Below, piece after piece: positions 39,494 through 49,342 of a DNA stretch of 64,000 nt (positions are counted from its first letter, which is position 1; the number at the start of each line of letters is the position of its first letter). The notes under the pieces are model-generated. The model made no database searches and was not told the DNA's origin. It saw nothing but the letters and a program-made list of their open reading frames with translations. Source of the stretch: an uncultured Clostridia bacterium (GTDB lineage: Bacteria; Bacillota; Clostridia; Oscillospirales; Acutalibacteraceae); assembly GCA_947632335.1 (NCBI GenBank), contig CANROX010000002.1:32391-96390 (forward strand), in the 5' to 3' direction. Made by a program: the position numbers and the translations under genes.

Positions 39494-40933
39494 TTAATAC
39501 TGTTTACCCCAGTAAACCATATGCTTTGCAGGTTTGCCGCAGCATACGCAGGTGTCGCTTAGATGCTCTTCCTCAAAGGGGATACAGCGGGATTTAACGC
39601 CACCTGTAACATCTTTAAGTTTTTCTTCACATTCTGTTTCACCGCACCACATAGCCTTAATAAAGCCGGGTTTTTTGTCTGCAATTTCACAAAATTCATC
39701 ATATGTAGTGGCAATATGGGTTTTTTCCTCCATATTTTTAAGTGCCCTGTTATACATATCCCAATGGATAGTTTCCAAAATTTGCGCAACCTTGCTTTCA
39801 AGTTCATCAAGGGAAACAAAAATTTTCTCCCTTGTGTCACGCCTTACAATGACGCACCGGTTGTTTTCAATATCCTTAGGACCGATTTCTATTCTTAAAG
39901 GAACGCCCTTCATTTCGTACTGGGCAAATTTCCAGCCCGGGGAGTTGTCGCTGCTATCCAGCTTTACCCTGTAGTCCTTTTTAAGTCTGTTATAAAGCTC
40001 CTCTGCCTTTTCAAGCACACCCTCTTTATGATGTGCAATAGGAATAAGGGCAACCTGAATCGGGGAGATTTTCGGCGGAAGTACAAGGCCCTCGTCATCG
40101 CTGTGAACCATAATGATAGCGCCAATCATTCTTGTGGATACGCCCCAGGAGGTCTGGTGGGGATAGTGCTGTTTATTGTCCCTGCCCTGGAAAGTAATAT
40201 CAAACTTCTTTGCAAAACCGTCTCCAAAGTAGTGGGAAGTGCCTCCCTGAAGGGCAACGCCGTTGTGCATCATAGGTTCGATTGTATATGTTTCCTCTGC
40301 GCCGGCAAACTTTTCCTTTTCCGTCTTTTTGCCCACGACCGCAGGAATTGCAAGGGTTTCTTTGTAGAAATCTTCATACACTTTAAGCATTCTAAGGGTT
40401 TCTTCCCTGGCCTCCTCCTGGGTTTCGTGCATAGTGTGACCCTCCTGCCAGAGAAATTCACTGGTTCTGAGGAATGGGCGGGTTGTTTTTTCCCACCTTA
40501 CAACAGAGCACCACTGGTTATACAGTTTTGGCAAATCCCTGTATGTTTCAATGATTTTGCTGTAGTGTTCGCAGAAAAGCGTTTCTGATGTGGGACGGAC
40601 GCAGAGCCTTTCGTGGAGCTTTTCCTGTCCCCCTACAGTTACCCAGGCACATTCGGGGGCAAAACCCTCAACATGCTCCTTTTCCTTTTGGAGCAGGCTT
40701 TCGGGAATAAACATTGGCATATAAACATTTTCGTGACCTGTTTCTTTAAATCTTCTGTCAAGGTCACTCTGAATGTTCTCCCAAATAGCGTAGCCGTAGG
40801 GACGGATTACCATACATCCCTTAACCCCGCTGTAGTCAATAAGCTCGGCCTTTTTTACTATATCCGTGTACCACTTTGCAAAGTCCTCGTCACGGCTTGT
40901 AATGGCAGAAACAAACTTTTTGTTGTTACCCAT
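39494..40933 (-). CDS. proS: Prolyl-tRNA synthetase (archaeal/eukaryal-type, ProS type 3)
   Basis: [89 protein letters not shown]. Confidence 0.96.
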   Translation of the reverse strand: MGNNKKFVSAITSRDEDFAKWYTDIVKKAELIDYSGVKGCMVIRPYGYAIWENIQSDLDRRFKETGHENVYMPMFIPESLLQKEKEHVEGFAPECAWVTVGGQEKLHERLCVRPTSETLFCEHYSKIIETYRDLPKLYNQWCSVVRWEKTTRPFLRTSEFLWQEGHTMHETQEEAREETLRMLKVYEDFYKETLAIPAVVGKKTEKEKFAGAEETYTIEPMMHNGVALQGGTSHYFGDGFAKKFDITFQGRDNKQHYPHQTSWGVSTRMIGAIIMVHSDDEGLVLPPKISPIQVALIPIAHHKEGVLEKAEELYNRLKKDYRVKLDSSDNSPGWKFAQYEMKGVPLRIEIGPKDIENNRCVIVRRDTREKIFVSLDELESKVAQILETIHWDMYNRALKNMEEKTHIATTYDEFCEIADKKPGFIKAMWCGETECEEKLKDVTGGVKSRCIPFEEEHLSDTCVCCGKPAKHMVYWGKQY

Positions 40934-41020
40934 AAAGCAAAATCCTTTCTTTTAATACATATCATTTCCATTATACAGAAGTTGCAAAGGTTTTTCAAGT
41001 ATAATTCGCCGTTAAAAAAA

Positions 41021-41043
41021 GAGGGTCGGCAGAGCCAACCCTC
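41021..41043 (-). terminator. Terminator of acpP
   Basis: GAGGGTCGGC-aga-GCCAACCCTC flanked by A7 on the plus strand (T7 on minus). Confidence 0.75.
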
Positions 41044-41062
41044 AAATTTTGCAAACTATTGA

Positions 41063-41290
41063 TTAGGAATTCTGTTCGATGTAAGATACAAGGTTACCAA
41101 CTGTTTTAATGTTTTCAACATCTTCGTCGGGAACTTCAATATCAAATTCATCTTCAATAGACATAAGAAGATCTACAACATCAAGTGAATCTGCACCTAA
41201 ATCGTCCTGGAGAGAAGTATCTTCTGTAATTGTATCTTCCTCAACATCAAACTGTTCAGCTAAAATAGCCTTTACTTTTTCTAATACCAT
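41063..41290 (-). CDS. acpP: Acyl carrier protein
   Basis: DDLGADSLDVVDLLMSIEDEFDIEVPDED phosphopantetheine site. Confidence 0.97.
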   Translation of the reverse strand: MVLEKVKAILAEQFDVEEDTITEDTSLQDDLGADSLDVVDLLMSIEDEFDIEVPDEDVENIKTVGNLVSYIEQNS

Positions 41291-41383
41291 AGTAATAGCC
41301 TCCTGTATAAAAAAACAAAATGATAAGCTTTTATGGACAAATTATCTGTTATTTGATAAAATAGTCTCATAGCCACTACAATT

Positions 41384-41412
41384 ATACTATAAGTAAATTG
41401 TGACTTTGTCAA
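41384..41412 (-). promoter_or_regulatory. Promoter of acpP
   Basis: Minus strand TTGACA (41412-41407), 17 bp spacer, TAGTAT (41389-41384; TATAAT-like extension). Confidence 0.55.
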
Positions 41413-41471
41413 TATTTATTTCAAAAATTTTATATTTTATTACAAATTATTTTGGGAAATGGGGTATATTT

Positions 41472-42323
41472 ATGGCAATAAAGAGGTACGGAGTTATCGG
41501 TCATCCTATTGGACACACTATGTCGCCTTTTATTCATAAAAGATTATTCAGCCTTGCGGGTATAGACGGTGAGTACGGAGTGTACGACATACCTCCCGAA
41601 AGGCTTGAAAAAATGTTTAAAGAGGAGCTTTCATCTCTTGAGGGCTTTAATATTACAATTCCACATAAGCAGGCCATTATTCCTTTTGTAAACGAACTGG
41701 ATTCCAAGGCAAAGCTGTACGGAAGTGTGAATACAGTCTTTAATGATAACGGAAACTATAAAGGATATACAACGGACCCTGACGGTTTTCTCCTTGCCCT
41801 GAAAAGTGCGGATATTCCCTACAGGGGAAGAACGGTTATCTTAGGGTGCGGAGGCGTTGCAAGGACAATGGCATATGAGGCCGTTCTTGGAGAAAATGAC
41901 CTTACATTTGGGGTGAGAAGTGAAGATTTAGAAATTGCAAGGGGACTGAAAAAGGAACTTGAAAGCCTTGATATACTTGAGAAAAAACCGAAAGTAGAGG
42001 TTTGCAATATTAAGGATTTACAGGGGGACATTGATATTCTTGTAAACGCCACGCCTGTAGGAATGTTCCCCAACACAGAGGCCTGTCCCGTGGGCAACAA
42101 GATTATAAATAATTCAAAGGCAGTTTTTGACGCAATATACAATCCTTTGGAAACACTCCTTGTGCAGAAAGCCAAGGCAAACGGGGCAAAGGCTGTGGGA
42201 GGTATGTCAATGCTTGTATGGCAGGCGGTTGTTGCCCAGACAAAGTGGAATGATGTAACCTTTGACAAGGAGGATATAAACAGACTTTGCGTTGAATGTA
42301 TAGAGGAGTTAAAAAACAGGTGA
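41472..42323 (+). CDS. aroE: Shikimate dehydrogenase
   Basis: YGVIGHPIGHTMSPFIHKRLF; NITIPHKQAIIPF; VNATPVGMFP; ATG at 41472. Confidence 0.95.
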   Translation: MAIKRYGVIGHPIGHTMSPFIHKRLFSLAGIDGEYGVYDIPPERLEKMFKEELSSLEGFNITIPHKQAIIPFVNELDSKAKLYGSVNTVFNDNGNYKGYTTDPDGFLLALKSADIPYRGRTVILGCGGVARTMAYEAVLGENDLTFGVRSEDLEIARGLKKELESLDILEKKPKVEVCNIKDLQGDIDILVNATPVGMFPNTEACPVGNKIINNSKAVFDAIYNPLETLLVQKAKANGAKAVGGMSMLVWQAVVAQTKWNDVTFDKEDINRLCVECIEELKNR

Positions 42324-42829
42324 TGAACAAGAATATAATTCTCTGTGGCTTTATGGGCTGCGGTAAAACTACAGTAGGGGAAAATCTAAAAAAGAAATCG
42401 GGTATGAACCTTATAGATACCGACGCCTATATTGAAAAGACCAATAATATGACGGTATCGGAGATTTTTGAAAAGTACGGCGAAGAGTATTTTAGGGAGC
42501 TGGAGTACCGAGCCTGCAGGGAGCTTTCACAAAAAAGGGGCGTAATCATTTCAACAGGGGGCGGCGCTCTGACCTTTGAAAGAAATGTAAAGGTTTTAAA
42601 AGATACCGGCACTATTGTACTTATTGATGTACCCCTTGAAGTTCTGAAGGAAAGGCTTAAATACGACAAAACAAGACCCCTTTTACAGCGCCCCGACAGG
42701 GACAGAGCTATGAAAGAGCTTTACGAAAAGAGAATGCCCCTGTATAAAAAGGCGGCTGATATTGTGATTAACGGAGATAACAGTCCGCTGCAGGTTGCTA
42801 TCTCTATACTTACTGCAACAAAATCTTGA
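42323..42829 (+). CDS. aroK: Shikimate kinase
   Basis: MNKNIILCGFMGCGKTTVGENL; DTDAYIE; STGGGAL; start overlaps aroE stop (TGATG). Confidence 0.95.
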   Translation: MNKNIILCGFMGCGKTTVGENLKKKSGMNLIDTDAYIEKTNNMTVSEIFEKYGEEYFRELEYRACRELSQKRGVIISTGGGALTFERNVKVLKDTGTIVLIDVPLEVLKERLKYDKTRPLLQRPDRDRAMKELYEKRMPLYKKAADIVINGDNSPLQVAISILTATKS

Positions 42830-42857
42830 TTTTTACCATAAAAAACCTGACTATCTA

Positions 42858-42886
42858 TTGAATAAAGGGCTTTAAAGTGGTAAAAT
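42858..42886 (+). promoter_or_regulatory. Promoter of aroF operon
   Basis: TTGAAT (42858-42863), 17 bp spacer, TAAAAT (42881-42886). Confidence 0.6.
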
Positions 42887-42932
42887 GTATTAGTTAAAAT
42901 TATTATAATGTAGTATTCTTGGGAGGAATATT

Positions 42933-43937
42933 ATGATTATTGTTTTAAAAAGGGGAACAAGCAGGGAAACTATTGATAAGTTTTCCACAGCCCTTAAAAA
43001 GAATTATGATGTTACTGTAAATGAGTGGCAGGGCGTCAACGAAACTGTACTTGGTCTTATCGGCGACACTGTCAGCATAGATATAGATTATATAAACGCA
43101 CAGGATATTGTATATTCCGTTAAGCGTGTACAGGAGCCTTATAAAAAGGCAAACAGAAAATTCCACCCGGAGGATACGGTTATTACACTTAGCAACGGGG
43201 CAAAAATCGGAGACGGCAGTCTTTCCATTTTGGCAGGACCATGTTCCGTGGAGTCCCAACAGCAGGTTACTGAAATTGCAAAGGCGGTTAAGGACTTTGG
43301 GGCAACTGTACTGCGTGGAGGCGCTTTCAAGCCCAGAACCTCCCCCTATGCCTTTCAGGGACTAAAGGCAGAGGGTCTTGAATACCTTAAAAGGGCAAGG
43401 GAGGAAACGGGACTTCCCATTGTGACGGAGATTATGAGCGAGACTGATATTGACCTTTTCAGCGATGTTGATATTATTCAGGTTGGGGCAAGAAATATGC
43501 AAAACTTCAGCCTCCTTAAAAGGCTCGGAAAATTAGACAAACCAATTCTTCTAAAGAGGGGACTAAGCGCTACCATTGAAGAATGGCTTATGAGTGCGGA
43601 ATACATTATGGCTGAGGGAAATCAGCAGGTTATTCTCTGCGAAAGGGGTATTAGGACCTACGAAAAATTTACAAGAAACACCCTGGATTTATCGGCAATT
43701 CCCGTAATTAAAAAGCTGAGCCACCTGCCTATTATTATTGACCCCAGCCACGCCACAGGTCAAAGCTGGCTTGTAGAGCCTATGGCTATGGCGGCGGTTG
43801 CCGCCGGTGCAGACGGACTTATTATTGAGGTTCACAATGACCCGCCTCACGCCCTTTGCGACGGGGCACAGTCTTTGACTCCGGAGGAATTTCACAGGGT
43901 AGTTGACAAGGTGCGGAAGATAAAATCCGTAATCTAA
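42933..43937 (+). CDS. aroF: 3-deoxy-7-phosphoheptulonate synthase
   Basis: ferredoxin-like N-terminal domain; LAGPCSVESQQQV; RGGAFKPRTSPYAFQG; IDPSHATGQ. Confidence 0.95.
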   Translation: MIIVLKRGTSRETIDKFSTALKKNYDVTVNEWQGVNETVLGLIGDTVSIDIDYINAQDIVYSVKRVQEPYKKANRKFHPEDTVITLSNGAKIGDGSLSILAGPCSVESQQQVTEIAKAVKDFGATVLRGGAFKPRTSPYAFQGLKAEGLEYLKRAREETGLPIVTEIMSETDIDLFSDVDIIQVGARNMQNFSLLKRLGKLDKPILLKRGLSATIEEWLMSAEYIMAEGNQQVILCERGIRTYEKFTRNTLDLSAIPVIKKLSHLPIIIDPSHATGQSWLVEPMAMAAVAAGADGLIIEVHNDPPHALCDGAQSLTPEEFHRVVDKVRKIKSVI

Positions 43938-43949
43938 AGGATTGATATA

Positions 43950-44780
43950 ATGAAAATTGCAGTTGTGGGTCTTGGTATAATAGGAGGCTCTTATTGTAAG
44001 GCTATAAAAAAATATACCGACCACTATGTTGTTGGTATCAATAGAAGTCCTGCCCCTCTTGAAAAGGCATTAGAGTGCGGCGCTATTGACGAAATAGGCA
44101 CGCCTGACAGCCTTGGGGAAGCTGACCTTATTATTTTAGGGGTGTACCCGGGGGCGGCAGTAAAATTCATTGAAACTAACGGGGATAAAATTAAAAAGGG
44201 TGCAATCGTTACAGACACTTCCGGCATAAAAAGGGAGATTTGTGACAGACTCCTCTGCCTCAGCCAAAAATTCGGATTTACATTTGTAGGTGTTCACCCA
44301 ATGGCAGGGAAAGAGAAAAACGGCTTTGATGTCAGTGACGCCGATTTATACAGAAATGCAAGCTGTATCATTGTGCCCTGTAACGCAGATGATAAGGCGG
44401 TAAAGACAGTTGCCGACTTTAATCTGTCCCTTGGGTTTGGGGGCGTAAAAATCACCACCCCGGAAGAACACGACAGAATGATTGCCTTTACAAGTCAGCT
44501 CCCACATGTGCTGGCATGTGCATATGTTCTCTCCCCAAACTGTATGAACCACAAGGGCTTTTCCGCAGGCAGTTACAGAGATGTTTCAAGGGTTGCCAAT
44601 ATTAATGCAGAACTGTGGAGCGAGCTTTTTTTGGAAAACAAAGAGCCACTTTTAAAGGAACTGGAAACCCTTATTACAAATATAAGAAGTATAGGGTTTG
44701 CTATACAGGAAAATGACAGAAAAAAACTTATGGACCTGCTGAAAAAGGGTCATCAGATTAAGGAGGCTTTAGGCGAATGA
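43950..44780 (+). CDS. tyrA: Prephenate dehydrogenase
   Basis: VVGLGIIGGSYCKAIK; VGVHPMAGKEKNGF; context. Confidence 0.9.
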   Translation: MKIAVVGLGIIGGSYCKAIKKYTDHYVVGINRSPAPLEKALECGAIDEIGTPDSLGEADLIILGVYPGAAVKFIETNGDKIKKGAIVTDTSGIKREICDRLLCLSQKFGFTFVGVHPMAGKEKNGFDVSDADLYRNASCIIVPCNADDKAVKTVADFNLSLGFGGVKITTPEEHDRMIAFTSQLPHVLACAYVLSPNCMNHKGFSAGSYRDVSRVANINAELWSELFLENKEPLLKELETLITNIRSIGFAIQENDRKKLMDLLKKGHQIKEALGE

Positions 44781-45838
44781 AAAAGCTTAAAGTAAATACA
44801 GGAAGAAAATACGATATTATTATTGACAGGGGAATAATCGACCACTGCGGTGAATACATAAAAAGTGTATCTTCGCCTACCAGGGTTGCGGTTATTACAG
44901 ACAGTAATGTTCACGCCCTCTACAGCCAGGGGGTTATTGCATCCCTTAAACAGTCGGGATTTATTGTTTCCGAATTTGTCTTTAAGGCAGGAGAAACCTC
45001 AAAGAATTTCAGAACCATTGAGGCTATGTACAGCCATCTTGCAGACAACAATGTAACAAGAAAGGATATGATTCTTGCCCTTGGAGGCGGTGTAACAGGG
45101 GATATGGCAGGCTTTGTGGCGGCAACATATCTGCGTGGAATTGAGTTTATCCAGGTTCCCACCTCACTTCTTGCACAGGTGGATTCCTCTGTTGGGGGCA
45201 AAACAGGCTATGACATTAAACAGGGTAAAAATCTTGTAGGCGCATTTTGGCAGCCCAGCCTTGTGCTTATTGACCCAGACACACTTAACACCCTGCCCCA
45301 GAGATATATAAACGACGGTATGGCTGAGGTTATAAAATACGGCTGTATCAAGTCTTTAGGTCTTTTCAGGCTGCTTAAAAAGGGAATGGACCAGCTTGAT
45401 ATTGAAAATATAATTTTCAGATGTGTATATATTAAAAGAGATATTGTGCAAAACGATGAAAAGGAGTCGGGAGAAAGAAAGCTCCTTAATTTCGGTCACA
45501 CCATAGGTCATGCCCTTGAAAAAATTTATGAATACAAAAAACTTTCCCACGGTGAGGCTGTGGCCATCGGTATGGTAATGATGAGCAGGGCAAGCGAGGC
45601 GGAGGGAGTATCTTCAAAGGGTACTGCTGCTAAAATTGCAGAGCTTTGCAGGACTTATAATCTTCCCACTTATGATGAGGCGTCTTTAAGGGATATTGCC
45701 TTTGCCTCACAAAGCGACAAAAAAACCTCCGGCAGGGATATTGATATTGTAATTCTCAATTCTATCGGCAAGGCAAGGGTTAAGAAAATAAGTCAAAGGG
45801 ATTTCCAACATTATTTGGAAACAGCGGAGGAGCAGTAA
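44777..45838 (+). CDS. aroB: 3-dehydroquinate synthase
   Basis: LALGGGVTGDMAGFVAATYLRGIEFIQVPTSLLAQVDSSVGGKTGYD. Confidence 0.96.
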   Translation: MKKLKVNTGRKYDIIIDRGIIDHCGEYIKSVSSPTRVAVITDSNVHALYSQGVIASLKQSGFIVSEFVFKAGETSKNFRTIEAMYSHLADNNVTRKDMILALGGGVTGDMAGFVAATYLRGIEFIQVPTSLLAQVDSSVGGKTGYDIKQGKNLVGAFWQPSLVLIDPDTLNTLPQRYINDGMAEVIKYGCIKSLGLFRLLKKGMDQLDIENIIFRCVYIKRDIVQNDEKESGERKLLNFGHTIGHALEKIYEYKKLSHGEAVAIGMVMMSRASEAEGVSSKGTAAKIAELCRTYNLPTYDEASLRDIAFASQSDKKTSGRDIDIVILNSIGKARVKKISQRDFQHYLETAEEQ

Positions 45839-45839
45839 T

Positions 45840-47111
45840 ATGGCTGATGTGGTTATAAAACCCTCCGTGCTTAGGGGAGAGGTAAATGTTCCTGCCTCAA
45901 AAAGCGACGGACACAGGGCAATAATCTGTGCCGCCCTTGCTATGGGCAAAAGTACAATATCACATCTTACACTTTCACAGGATATAAATGCTACAATAGA
46001 TTGCGTAAGGGCGCTGGGCGCAAAGGCAGAGATTGAGGGTGACACACTGACAGTTGACAGCAGTCACCTTTTTTATGGTTCATCTGCAAGTCTTGACTGT
46101 TATGAAAGCGGGAGCACCCTAAGATTTTTTATTCCCGTGGCGTCTGCCCTATGTATGGATGCGACTTTTACAGGCAGGGGCAGACTTCCTGAAAGACCCA
46201 TTGGAATTTATCTTGATACCCTCCCAAAAAACGGGGTGGAGTGTATTACCCAAGGGGGACTTCCCCTTAGAGTGAGGGGTCAGCTGAAAAGCGGTACATT
46301 TGAGGTTCCCGGAAATGTTTCCAGTCAGTTTGTAACAGGACTTTTGCTGGCTCTTCCAATCCTTGAAGGGGACAGCAAAATTATTTTAACCTCAAAGCCC
46401 GAAAGTGTTGGCTACATAAATATGACTATAGACACTATGAAAAGGTTTGGGGTTGATGTGGAAGTAAAGGACTACGGTTACTTTGTAAAGGGTAACCAAA
46501 AGTATATTCCGCAAAACTACACTGTACAGGGGGACTGGAGTCAGGCGGCATTTTTTATGACGGCAGGCGCCCTTGGGGGAAAAATTACAGTAAAGGGCGT
46601 AGACCTTAATTCAACCCAAGGGGACAGGGAAATCTGTAACCTCATAGAAAAATTCGGCGCAAAGGTTACCCCGGGGGAAAACTCTGTTACAGTTGAGAAA
46701 AGACCAATGAGAGCCATTGACATAGACGCAAGCCAAATTCCGGATTTAGTACCCATACTGGCAGTTTGTGCAAGCGGAGCTATGGGCGTTACAAGAATTT
46801 ACAATGCACAGCGCCTTAGAATAAAGGAAAGCGACAGGCTGAAAAGCACAAGCGAGGCAATTAACCGACTTGGGGGTATGGTTGCAGAGGTTGAGGACGG
46901 TCTTATTATACAGGGTACGGGAGTTCTCAACGGAGGAAAGGCAGAGGGCTGTAACGACCACAGAATAGTTATGGCAAGCGCTGTTGCCTCAATTATTGCA
47001 AGGAATGAAGTGACTGTTACAGACAGCCGGGCAATCAACAAAAGCTACCCGGACTTTTTTAAGGATTTTCAGAGCCTTGGAGGTAAAATAAATGTCATCA
47101 ACAATAGGTGA
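45840..47111 (+). CDS. aroA: 3-phosphoshikimate 1-carboxyvinyltransferase (EPSP synthase)
   Basis: VPASKSDGHRAIICAALA; SGSTLRF; RLRIKESDRL. Confidence 0.96.
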   Translation: MADVVIKPSVLRGEVNVPASKSDGHRAIICAALAMGKSTISHLTLSQDINATIDCVRALGAKAEIEGDTLTVDSSHLFYGSSASLDCYESGSTLRFFIPVASALCMDATFTGRGRLPERPIGIYLDTLPKNGVECITQGGLPLRVRGQLKSGTFEVPGNVSSQFVTGLLLALPILEGDSKIILTSKPESVGYINMTIDTMKRFGVDVEVKDYGYFVKGNQKYIPQNYTVQGDWSQAAFFMTAGALGGKITVKGVDLNSTQGDREICNLIEKFGAKVTPGENSVTVEKRPMRAIDIDASQIPDLVPILAVCASGAMGVTRIYNAQRLRIKESDRLKSTSEAINRLGGMVAEVEDGLIIQGTGVLNGGKAEGCNDHRIVMASAVASIIARNEVTVTDSRAINKSYPDFFKDFQSLGGKINVINNR

Positions 47112-48168
47112 AAATATAAAAATTTCAGTTTTCGGAGAAAGCCACGGCAGGGCAATCGGCGTGGTTATTGACGGACTTCCTGCCGGCGTTAAACTTGATA
47201 TGGACAAAATCCTTTTTGAAATGAAAAGGAGGGCTCCGGGCAACGACAAAACCGCAACTCCCCGCAAGGAAAGGGACCTGCCCCAAATTCTTTCGGGCAT
47301 ATTGGAGGATACAACAACAGGTGCGCCTATGTGCGCTATTATTGAAAATACAAACACAAAGAGCAAGGATTATTCCAACATTAAAACATGCCCCCGTCCG
47401 GGACACAGCGACTATCCTGCATTTATAAAGTATAATGGCTTTAATGATATTGCAGGGGGCGGACATTTCAGCGGCAGAATTACCGCACCCCTTGTTTTTG
47501 CAGGGGCGGTGTGTAAGGAAATTCTTAAACTAAAGGGCGTCAGAGTTACAGCCCATATCGGAAGTATTGCAAATGTTGAGGATATTCCCTTTGACCCCTG
47601 CCGTATTACCGATGAAATTATTGATACCCTGCTGAACAGTTCCTTTCCCCTCCTTGATTCAAGCAGGGAAGAGGCTATGAGAAATGCAGTTGCACAGGCG
47701 TCTGCCAACAAAAATTCAGTAGGGGGAACAATAGAATGTGCAGTGGTGGGTATGGACCCCGGCATAGGTTTTCCAATGTTTGACGGAATTGAGGGAAGAA
47801 TTGCAAAGGCAGTTTTCGGCGTTCCTGCTATGAAAGGAATTGAGTTTGGCAGGGGATTTGACCTTACAAAAATGTACGGAAGTGAAAGCAACGATAACTT
47901 CCGTTATGATGAAAACGGAAAGGTCTATACCGAAACAAACAACTGCGGAGGCATTTTGGGAGGTATTACAAACGGTATGCCAATTACCTTTAAGGTGGCT
48001 GTCAAGCCAACTCCCTCTATTGCCCAAAGTCAGAAAACCATTAACCTTGAAACAAAAAAGAATGATGTTCTTGAAATAAAGGGCAGACACGACCCTTGCA
48101 TTGTACTTAGAGCCGTTCCTGTTATTGAGGCTGTAACAGCCATTACAATGCTGGATTTGCTTTCTTAA
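47092..48168 (+). CDS. aroC: Chorismate synthase
   Basis: SVFGESHGRAIGVVIDGLPAG; RPGHSDYPAFIKY. Confidence 0.96.
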   Translation: MSSTIGENIKISVFGESHGRAIGVVIDGLPAGVKLDMDKILFEMKRRAPGNDKTATPRKERDLPQILSGILEDTTTGAPMCAIIENTNTKSKDYSNIKTCPRPGHSDYPAFIKYNGFNDIAGGGHFSGRITAPLVFAGAVCKEILKLKGVRVTAHIGSIANVEDIPFDPCRITDEIIDTLLNSSFPLLDSSREEAMRNAVAQASANKNSVGGTIECAVVGMDPGIGFPMFDGIEGRIAKAVFGVPAMKGIEFGRGFDLTKMYGSESNDNFRYDENGKVYTETNNCGGILGGITNGMPITFKVAVKPTPSIAQSQKTINLETKKNDVLEIKGRHDPCIVLRAVPVIEAVTAITMLDLLS

Positions 48169-48180
48169 ACGGAGAATAAA

Positions 48181-49317
48181 ATGAGAGATTTACAGGAAAT
48201 CAGACAGGAAATTAACGAAATAGATGAGCGTCTTATAGAGCTTTTTAAGAGAAGAATGGACTGCGCAAAGGATGTGGGCAACTACAAAAAGGCTCACAAT
48301 ATTCCTGTTCTAAACACAGACAGGGAGCAGGAAATTCTTGACGAAATGCTTGTCCGCGGAGGTGAATACGGCCCTGCGGCACAAATGCTATACAGCAATA
48401 TTATGGAGCTTTCACGGGCTCTTCAGCACAATATTATCGGTTCGGGAGAGGAAATGAGAAATCTCATTGAGGGCGCAGGACAGCTGCCCTCCTTTGACGG
48501 TGAAACAAGGGTTGCCTGTCAGGGTCTTGCGGGAGCGAATAACCACGAGGCAACAATGAGGATTTTCCCCGGCTGTACGCCCCAGTTTTACAAGAGCTTT
48601 GCCAATGTTTTTAATGCTATTGAGGAGGGCAGGGCAGACTATGGAGTACTGCCTGTTGAAAACTCCAGCGCAGGTTCTGTAAGTGATGTTTACGACCTTA
48701 TTCTTAAACATAGATTTTATATTGTAAAGTCCATTGATATGCCAATCCGCTACAGTTTGGCGGCAATTCCCCAGGCGGAGCTGCAGTATATTGAGGAGGT
48801 GTGGTCACACCCCCAGTCCCTTGCCCAGTGCAGTAATAAGATTGCAGAGAACAATTACAAAACTCTGCCTGTCAGCAATACTGCCGTTGCCGCAAGAGAT
48901 GTTGCAAAAAGCAAGAGGATAGATATTGCCGCAATTTGTAACAGCAGTGCCGTTAAGGAATACGGCTTAAAGGTTTTGGAGGATAATTACGAAAACAGAA
49001 GTGACAATATGACCCGATTTATTGTAATTTCCAAAAAACTTTATATTCCCAAAGAGGCGGAGAAAATCAGCCTTTGCTTTTCACTGCCCCATGTTACAGG
49101 CTCTCTCTACAGCGTGCTTTGCAGGTTCAATTCAATAGGCCTTAACCTTACAAAGATTGAGTCACGGCCAATGGCAAACGCACCTTTTCAGTATCTGTTT
49201 TATCTTGATTTTACAGGTAATGTGAGAAGTGAAAATGTTATGAACCTCCTATGCGCCCTTAGTACGGAACTGCCGGACTTTAGTTTTTTGGGCAACTACG
49301 ATGAAGAAAGGGTATAA
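48181..49317 (+). CDS. pheA: Chorismate mutase / prephenate dehydratase (P-protein)
   Basis: N-terminal chorismate mutase (REINEIDERLIELFKRRMDCAKDVGNYK) plus prephenate dehydratase domain and ACT (IGLNLTKIESRP). Confidence 0.95.
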   Translation: MRDLQEIRQEINEIDERLIELFKRRMDCAKDVGNYKKAHNIPVLNTDREQEILDEMLVRGGEYGPAAQMLYSNIMELSRALQHNIIGSGEEMRNLIEGAGQLPSFDGETRVACQGLAGANNHEATMRIFPGCTPQFYKSFANVFNAIEEGRADYGVLPVENSSAGSVSDVYDLILKHRFYIVKSIDMPIRYSLAAIPQAELQYIEEVWSHPQSLAQCSNKIAENNYKTLPVSNTAVAARDVAKSKRIDIAAICNSSAVKEYGLKVLEDNYENRSDNMTRFIVISKKLYIPKEAEKISLCFSLPHVTGSLYSVLCRFNSIGLNLTKIESRPMANAPFQYLFYLDFTGNVRSENVMNLLCALSTELPDFSFLGNYDEERV

Positions 49318-49342
49318 AATTTTAATGGTCAGGAGAACTATT

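Noticed and set aside
40934-41062. T-box riboswitch upstream of proS
   Set aside because: The region is short and occupied by the acpP terminator; no T-box consensus seen.
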